From Panaeolus papilionaceus (lineage: Eukaryota; Basidiomycota; Agaricomycetes; Agaricales), in assembly GCA_015501605.1 (NCBI GenBank), contig JADNRZ010000007.1, positions 1-64,000 of the forward strand: 64,000 nt of DNA, written 5' to 3'. Of the stretch, positions 57,201-64,000 are shown in pieces (the first letter of the stretch is position 1; the number at the start of each line of letters is the position of its first letter). Position numbers and translations under genes: made by a program. Under the pieces are notes generated by a model, which was given only the letters and a program-made list of their open reading frames with translations, was not told the origin of the DNA and did no database searches.

Positions 57201-57748
57201 ATGCACGCAAACGAGATCTACGCTGCACTGAGTGAAATTCATACTCCAGGGGAATATCACTGGAGCTTCTTTGTTGTTGCCCAAGTACTCGTTAATTCTG
57301 TTTACCTTAAGCCTCACTAAATCATGGATAGGACCCAGCATTCGCTGGCTGGAGGGTTCATGCCACAAATCACGAAACAGACGACTGGCACTTCGAGTCG
57401 GTCAGTTGGTCCGGACCACACGCTCCAGATTCTCTCGTCTTTGTAAAGATTGGCGAGATTCTGGACGGATTGGATGTTCGACACCTGGTTGAATATGTGA
57501 AAGATATTCCGATGGCGGTTCCTCCTGATCGCCAACCCTTCGAGCCAGAATTCAATTCTCGGGTCTGGTTTAGGGAGGCCATCCGGACGCTTCATGAGGC
57601 ACAAATGTTTGTGTGCTGTTTTGACGTCGAGAAACTCATAGAGGAGTTGGCGATGAAGGGTACTGTGGCACAATACAGAGGACCTGGACTACATCGACCC
57701 ACGTTTTTCGTTGCTCGACATGCTAAGCCATGGAACAATTACGACTAG
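57201..57748 (+). CDS. Small protein of unknown function (166 residues)
   Basis: Two exons (57201-57284, 57332-57748) splice in frame to a 166-residue protein. It has no signal peptide or membrane segment. Notable parts are TPGEYHWSFFVVAQDPA near residue 15, VHATNHETDDWHFE near 40, GEILDGLDVRHLVEYVKDIP and NSRVWFREAIRTLHEA near 115. I do not recognise the family with confidence. The spacing of a YHW strand, a VHATN strand and an N-S-R-V-W helix start recalls fungal papain-like proteins of the DUF6914 type, where that position is NCxxWV. If so, the cysteine is replaced. It sits between the racemase and dehydrogenase copy B. Confidence 0.7.
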
Positions 57749-58589
57749 GGCATTTTGGAAGAAGCATCAGTTTATTCCAGCCCAATGTAGACGATTTTCC
57801 GTTACATGCTTTTTACACCTATGTCATTTCTTTGGTTGGTACTTTAGTAATTAGGTTCTTTTGGTATTATGGGAAAGACATGGACTTTGCTTCTTTTATT
57901 TTTTCAAACACACTTCCATTAATCCACTTCATAGTCATACATATATTTCATGAGTGAATGCAATAGTACCGATGCAGTGTAGTGATATACCAGCTGCTGC
58001 TTTTCGGGCTAGTCGGGGTGTATGTGGTACAGAATTTGCTGCTTGTAGAAGAAGTACATCTAATGGACCTTGCTAGTTGTACACAACACGTCGGTTCCAA
58101 AGTGCATCGGTCAGCGATGGGTTAAAGCTACATGAAGCGAAATTAATTCGCCAAGAGTCCGGTTGAGGCGCTAGTATTTCGTGATTATATATATTTATCT
58201 TTGCGTTTGAACAACGATTGCTCTTCTAGCTCCTGCTGCTGTGCACCGTCAACAAAGTAGTTGTGATAGCGGAGCAGTTTGTCAATAACCGAGTAGCTAT
58301 GTTCAGCAATAAAGCACATGTTTATTGTCAGAGGTGGTGATGGATGATGATGATTGGGGAAGATTTGATTCCGAACATTGTGCGGGGTATAATTAGCAAC
58401 AAATGCACACGTGCCCCTTTATTCTCAGTGTGAGACTGATACTGACAGACAGGCTCACTCGCTCATTCCCCATAAACCGGACATTGGGAACGATTATTAG
58501 TATCACATGAAACCGGACATCTATTTAATAGACCCTTAGACCTGCAAACCTCACAAGTATTCGTCCCTTGAAATTACCCATCTTAATTC
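57749..58589. other. Intergenic region, no gene seen
   Basis: 841 bp with AT-rich sequence and a short ATATATATTTAT run near 58186. Contains the promoter of dehydrogenase copy B. Nothing else recognised. Confidence 0.45.
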
Positions 58590-60908
58590 ATGGCTTCCAA
58601 GCAGCTTAGACAAATCCGGAGAGATGAGGTGGCTAAAGTGCGTCTTTACTTACATGTCTATTTAGTTTTGACGTATCTCACAAGCTTTTCTATAGCATAA
58701 TCAACCAGATGACCTTGTGAGCTTATAACCCCCAGACTTGACAATGACCATCATCCTAAGATCTTGTCTAGTGGGTAATCATAGACGCCAAAGTTTATGA
58801 CCTTTCAAAGTTCAAAGGACTTCATCCCGGTGGTATATCTGTGTTAATTGACGAAGAAATTGGTGAATATCAACAACCCCACATTTTTATCACCTCTTTG
58901 TTCATATTATCTATTAGCCGGTCAAGATGCAACCGAGGCATTCTACAGTCTCCATCGCCATGAGGTCCTCGAAAAGCCTCAGTATCAACGTCTCCAAATT
59001 GGCATAATCGAGGGAGAAAAGCCCGTAATCCACAGTCGCATAGTAGGAGAGCTCTCTAGGGTTCCCTATGCAGAGCCAACATGGCTTACACCGGGTTACC
59101 ACAGCCCGTACTACTCCGACGTATGTATATCACCACGTTGCCATTTTACCAGTCTGACTCTCTGCATTAAGGACCACCGCAAGTTCCAAAAGGCTGTTCG
59201 AACATTTTTCGACGAAGTCGTGTTTCAAGACGCCATAGATCGTGAAGCAGATGGAAAGCGACCTTCACAAAGTGTTATTGACAAAATGACGTATGTTCGG
59301 GAAAATAGGCCATCGTTGTTGTTCGTGTCTCAATCATTTTATAGGGAAATCAATATGCACGCTATGCGTATGGGTCCGGGCAAACACTTGCAAGGCCGTG
59401 TTCTAATGAACGGACTTGTAACCCCAGAAAAGTTCGACTACTTCCACGAAGTACGTTGCACCACACATATTAAACTCTTACCGCGTCTTATCATATTCTT
59501 CAGCTTATCATTACCCAAGAATTCGGTAGAGCAAGTCTACGAGGCTACGGTGATGGTCTCCTTGGCGGAAAGGTCATCGGTCTACCACCTGTTCTGAACT
59601 TTGGTAGCGAGGAGCTCAAGGCGAAAGTGGTTCCGGAGGTTTTGGAAGGGAGGAAGTTCATTTGTTTGGCCATTTCCGAAGCGCATGCTGGAAGCGACGT
59701 CATGGGATTGCAAACGACGGCTGTCAAGTCCGAAGATGGGAAGGAATGGATTATCAACGGAAGCAAAAAATGGATCACAAACGGAACGTAAGTTAGATAA
59801 CTCCTTGACCCTTTGGAGCTTATTTAGCTGACGGTTTCGATAGTTTTGCTGATTACTTTACTGTCGGATGCAAGACTGAAGATGGCTTCACCGTCATTTT
59901 GGTTGAGCGGGGACCCGGAGTAGAGACTAAGCAAATTAAAACGAGCTATTCCACAACAGCCGGAACAGCCTATATCACATTTGACGACGTCCGAGTTCCC
60001 GTTGGTAATACCCTGGGAGAAGAAGGTGGCGGCATCTTCGTGATTCTTAGGTAGGCAGCAATCTCCGTTATAGCCTTTTGCTGAACTCTGACACATTAAC
60101 AATACAGCAACTTTAATCATGAACGATGGGTAATGTGCTGTGCATCAGCACGGGGCCAGAGGAGTATCAGTGAGTCTGCCGCCTGTTATAATGCTCAGAA
60201 GCATCCCTTGTCTAACTGTTACGATAGTTGACGAATGCCTCAAGTAAGCCATCAAATTAACACCTCCAGTGTGTTCAGTGACTAATATCTGCCGACAGAT
60301 GGACAACTCAGCGCAAAGTTTTCGGCAAGCCTTTACACTCACAAGCCGTAATTAGGTCGAAGCTCGCTGGAATGATTTCGCGTGCAGAGAGTAAGAGCGA
60401 CCTATTTTCAATGTGTTTTTATTCACCAAATGATTCCGCAGGCGTCCAAGCATGGCTTGAAAACATTACATATCAGATGTGCAACATGGTACGTTTGGGT
60501 TGGGCTATAACGCTGTGCGTTTGTTCATACGTTATTCCTTAGACCTACCGCCAGCAATCAAGTAAACTCGCTGGGTAAGTCCTCGATATTCCATGTGACG
60601 TTACCTTTTTTTTGACAACACCTTCAGTCAGATCGCACTTTTGAAGAGTTTTTCAACGGCATGTGGCCAGGACACTGCTCGCGATGCGGTTCAGATATTC
60701 GGTGGCCGCGGTATCACGCAGTCTGGAATGGGTAAATTCATTGAACATGTACGTTATCAGTTTCTACCAATCATTGACATGTTGACATCCTTCGTAGTAT
60801 CATCGCGTTATTCCGTTCGACGCTCTCTTAGGAGGTGCCGAAGATGTGCTCGCAGACCTTGGTGTCCGCCAAGCGTTAAGGGCGATGCCCAAGAATGTGC
60901 GACTGTAA
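58590..60908 (+). CDS. Cytochrome b5-acyl-CoA dehydrogenase fusion, copy B
   Basis: Fifteen exons (first 58590-58637, last about 60798-60908) give about 520 residues. The cytochrome b5 domain has WVIIDAKVYDLSKFKGLHPG with the first haem His, then GQDATEAFYSLHRHEVLEKP with the second. The dehydrogenase part has PYAEPTWLTPGYHSPYYSD, EINMHAMRMGPGKHL, LPPVLNFGSEELKAKVVPE, AISEAHAGSDVMGLQTTAV, KKWITNGTFADYFTVGCKTE and VERGPGVETKQIK. It ends IFGGRGITQSGMGKFIEHYH and ALRAMPKNVRL. Nearly every block matches copy A at 49775-52114. Small exons of 16 and 21 nt occur. The start MASKQLRQIRRDEVAKHNQP is aligned with the b5 start of copy A. Confidence 0.92.
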
Positions 60909-61695
60909 TTATTCTGTACACTACCTTGCATGTATCTATATTTTACTCTATGAATCCCAAACAAACTCAGGAGTCTACCTTTTGACGAAGTAAACGATTA
61001 CCCGCGACATAAGCCAGGGGCCGGATGGATCCCTTGAGCACCGCCACAATCAGTCATTGATTTGTTTTTTAAAGCGCTTAAAAACATCGAGGGGAAATCA
61101 CCTGTGGCTTGGCAAAATCAAGGCAGTTTCAGCTGGGTGAATGTTTAGGGGGGTGCAAATGCTTCAAGCAGGCATTTCATCAAACGGGGTCGCTCTGCCA
61201 GGAAAGTGGCCTCCTTTCGACTGATGTGGCAAGCATTAGGCGCTTCGGCTTGCAAAACCCACAAGGGCATATTGAGCGTCTAGATTCACTGCCTCGAATG
61301 TTGCAGCCGTGCGTCTGACATCGCATCTTGAGACAGGCTGAACGCCTCCTGTGTCCTGTTTGTGAATCCACATTTGATAGCAAGTGCATAGTGGGGAGCC
61401 ACCGCGTCATCGAGTGCGTCGGAACCCACCCCACGGCGTATTTTTGGTAGTAATGGAATGTTCCAAAACTCCTGTTTTTATGAGTATTTAGACTTGAAGA
61501 GTGGTTCGTTAGAGTTCCACTCCTTTAGGGGCTTCGACTCCGTGACGTAACTGAAACATCATTCCTATCCGCTGGTGTGACGCACTTTCTTGCTACCTCG
61601 AGAGCTTAAATACGACCCAACTGGCAATATGTCTCTTTCCTTTGATCTAACGGTATTTCACCCTAGTTGTTACCACATCACCAATACATACCACA
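60909..61695. other. Intergenic region, no gene seen
   Basis: 787 bp. Open frames around 61109-61434 on both strands are short and unlike known proteins. The last 100 bases form the promoter of the alcohol dehydrogenase. Confidence 0.45.
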
Positions 61696-63174
61696 ATGAA
61701 CGCAGCCGCAAACGCCGCCCAGGACTACATGGGAGATAAACCCACTACAACTTCGCCCACGTACATACCTCGACAAGATGGTTCCACGATGAAGGCTTTG
61801 GTATGGCACGGCGCAAGGAAAGTATCTATGGAGGATGTTCCTGTTCCCACAGTCAACGAGCCCGACGACATTATTTTGAGAGTCACCGGCACCACCGTCT
61901 GTGGATCCGACCTTCACCTTTACAACAAGGAAATTATCCAACTGAAAGACGGGGTATGTCGTGCACGCTCTGTGTCTCACTCGTACCTTACTTATGGATA
62001 ACCCTAGGATATTCTCGGACACGAATTCTGTGGCATTGTCGATGAAGTGGGTCCAAATGTAACGGAATTCAAACCAGGCGACCGCGTCGTCTCGTCATTC
62101 CAGATTGCTTGTGGCAACTGCCAATTCTGCAAAAAGGTCAGTCATACGCAGAGGTTCGCGAAAAAAGTCATACTTATGCATAAAACAGGGCCTCACTAGC
62201 ATGTGCGATACCACGAACAGCTCGAGCGTCCAAGAAAAGTTGTACGGCAACAAAATCGCAGGAGTTTTCGGTTACTCGCATTTCGTAGGCGGATTCCCTG
62301 GTGGACAAGCCGAATATGTCAGAATACCATTTGGACAAAACAACGTCTTGAAGGTAAAACTCTTTTTTCTAATAAAAATAATTATGTTTTATCTGACATA
62401 TATACACAGATCCCTGATAACATACCCGACGAGAAAGCATTATACCTCAGTGACGTCATTCCGACTTCATACCACGCCGTGAAATGCGCCGATGTCCAGA
62501 AAGGCTCTACAGTTGCCATTTGGGGTCTCGGTCCCATAGGTCTCAACTCTGCTCAATGGGCCAAGATTGAGGGAGCCAGTCTGGTCATCGGCATTGACAC
62601 CGTAGACAACCGCCTCGAGCTGGCAAAGTCTAAGCTAGGCATCGAGGTCATCGACCCTCGCCAGACCGATGTCCTCCAAAGGATTCACGAACTCACAAAT
62701 GGCACCGGTGTCGACTGCTCCATCGACGCTGCTGGGTTCCGATACACTCAAAGCTTGATCCAAAAAGCTCAGCGTGCAATTGGGCTCGAAACAGACGCTT
62801 CGCAAATCATCAACGAGATCCTCAGGTCGACCAGAAAGTTTGGCACTGTTTCCCTCATCGCTGACTATGCCGCTACGACTAACGGCTTCCTTATTGGTGC
62901 TGTTATGGAGAAGGGTATTACGCTTCGTGGAGCTGGTCAGTGCCCTGTGCAGAAGTATTGGCATGACCTGCTGAAGCGAGTGGAGTCTGGAGAGTTCGAT
63001 CCCACTGTCATCCTCACCCACAGGTTCTCCATCGAGGAGATTCCAAACATATACGCCGCCATGGACCAGAAGACAGACAACGTAATTAAGAGCTTTGTTC
63101 AGACTCGGTTCTCTGCACCCCCTGCTCCCGGAACCCCACCTTTGTCGTCACTCAAAGCACACGCGTTGAATTAG
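61696..63174 (+). CDS. Zinc-dependent alcohol dehydrogenase, formaldehyde-dehydrogenase-like
   Basis: Medium-chain dehydrogenase/reductase. Four exons (61696-61953, 62008-62136, 62189-62353, 62410-63174) give 438 residues. [20 protein letters not shown] opens the catalytic domain after a short N-terminal extension. Catalytic zinc ligands are in [10 protein letters not shown] and [12 protein letters not shown]. The structural zinc lobe is [28 protein letters not shown], then [20 protein letters not shown] and the NAD loop [20 protein letters not shown] follow, with GIDTVDNR as the acidic NAD strand. The long extension [20 protein letters not shown] is typical of the glutathione-independent formaldehyde dehydrogenase-like group. 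The substrate is not known. The end AHALN is not a targeting signal I recognise. Confidence 0.92.
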
Positions 63175-64000
63175 AGGATGTAGGAGTGTTTTTAATAAAG
63201 TATTAATAACAGTGTTTTTGTGAAATTTAGTTGAATTACGATGTCATACGTATGAGTGATTAATGCCTTTGAATTTTTGCTACACAGGGATGGCTGTGAA
63301 CGTGTTACTTGACAATTTTACTGGAAGGTTATCGGGCGTCTAATCTTACCGTGTCTTAATCGCGGTATCTCATATTGTTGCCCACGGAACTGTGTGAACC
63401 AAATGTTACGCCGCTAATTCTCAAAATATTCACTTCCTCTTGTAGTCTAGCACGAACATGCAACAGGAGGAACATATCCCGACTAATTTTGGGAGGACGG
63501 GTCCGTACACGCCTCCGAAGACTTGCAATGCACCGACGTCATGATATCCCGTCTTCATAGACAATTTCTGAGGGGACGCGTTCAAATTAGGTTGAGAACA
63601 TAGCGAAGCGGTGGCTATAAGTTTTAGTTATCGTTTGAGATCCCATTACACGAGTCTCCGTTGTCAAAAACGTACGAGAAAGTCGGTGTGTTACTAATCG
63701 CACCCTTCCATCTTTAACACACGTCGGTACCGTCTTTGATACGACTTCCGCAAGCAACAGATTAGGTATCGATATCGTGGCACCTTTAGTTTTTCGAGGT
63801 GACAAACTAACTGACACGAAAGTACGTCTGACCACAGCAAATGAAGATACGCAACACACAGGCCCCTTTCGTTGACACACATGTTTGAAGGCGCTTCTTT
63901 TAACTCCGCTTGTGAGAATGATATTCTATCATTATATGCACCATCACGGAGGACCAACATGGGGGAAAAATTGAACCCTAGCGAACCTTCCGTCTATATG
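63175..64000. other. Right-hand edge, no gene seen
   Basis: 826 bp after the dehydrogenase stop. Open frames up to 97 codons (63587-63880 and 63694-63960, minus) show no family likeness. A gene may start beyond the window. Confidence 0.4.

Noticed and set aside
60100..60180. Stop-like ending after ARGQRSI in dehydrogenase copy B
   Set aside because: Splicing at GTGAGT restores S-I-I-D-E-C-L-K, matching copy A, so the gene is not broken.
1..64000. CRISPR arrays, operons or ribosome-binding sites
   Set aside because: The window is eukaryotic nuclear DNA with spliceosomal introns, and no regularly spaced identical short repeats were seen.

Overview
The window is nuclear DNA of a mushroom-forming basidiomycete (Agaricomycetes). 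The evidence is very intron-dense genes with 45-70 nt introns, a KDZ-type transposase with the CxC5/CxC6 cysteine clusters typical of Agaricomycetes, a basidiomycete-style homeodomain regulator, and a class III chitinase with a CBM5/12-like tail. No species can be named from the sequence alone.

Region 1 (1-12.7 kb) is a transposon graveyard. It holds a foldback repeat with arms of about 725 bp (1-2626), a C-rich low-complexity tract, a truncated non-LTR retrotransposon (3240-4572, minus), a KDZ element (4576-8987, minus), a 690-bp TIR element without coding capacity (8988-9677), the 3' end of a Tc1/mariner element (ending at 10706) and a possible solo LTR (11310-12372). The block stops at an intron-bearing tRNA-Pro(UGG) gene (12725-12829).

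Region 2 (13-49 kb) is compact housekeeping DNA. In order: citrate synthase, TRM8 tRNA methyltransferase, exosome RRP41, NPT1 nicotinate phosphoribosyltransferase, a ZNF830-like protein, COX10, U1-70K, a homeodomain factor, TIM13, JJJ1/DNAJC21, PRP18, COX12, sulfite oxidase, a mitofissin (Atg44) homologue, a GH18 chitinase, a CCDC130/Saf4-like splicing factor, an MFS transporter, BUD13, BSD2, ASA1, SPC3 and an extended SDR. Six gene pairs here are head-to-head with only 122-160 bp between start codons. In four of them a mitochondrial gene faces an RNA-processing or ribosome-biogenesis gene.

Region 3 (49.7-63.2 kb) looks like an accessory lipid/acyl-CoA neighbourhood. Two inverted paralogues of a cytochrome b5-acyl-CoA dehydrogenase fusion flank a GH79 glycosidase, an alpha-methylacyl-CoA racemase-like enzyme ending in the peroxisomal signal SKL, and a small unknown protein. 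A zinc alcohol dehydrogenase lies just beyond. Joint action on alpha-branched acyl-CoAs is inference from co-location.

Gene models were spliced by eye from GT/AG (occasionally GC/AG) signals and reading-frame continuity. Exon ends may be off by one to a few bases. The most unusual result is a single-nucleotide exon (35495) needed to keep the chitinase in frame.
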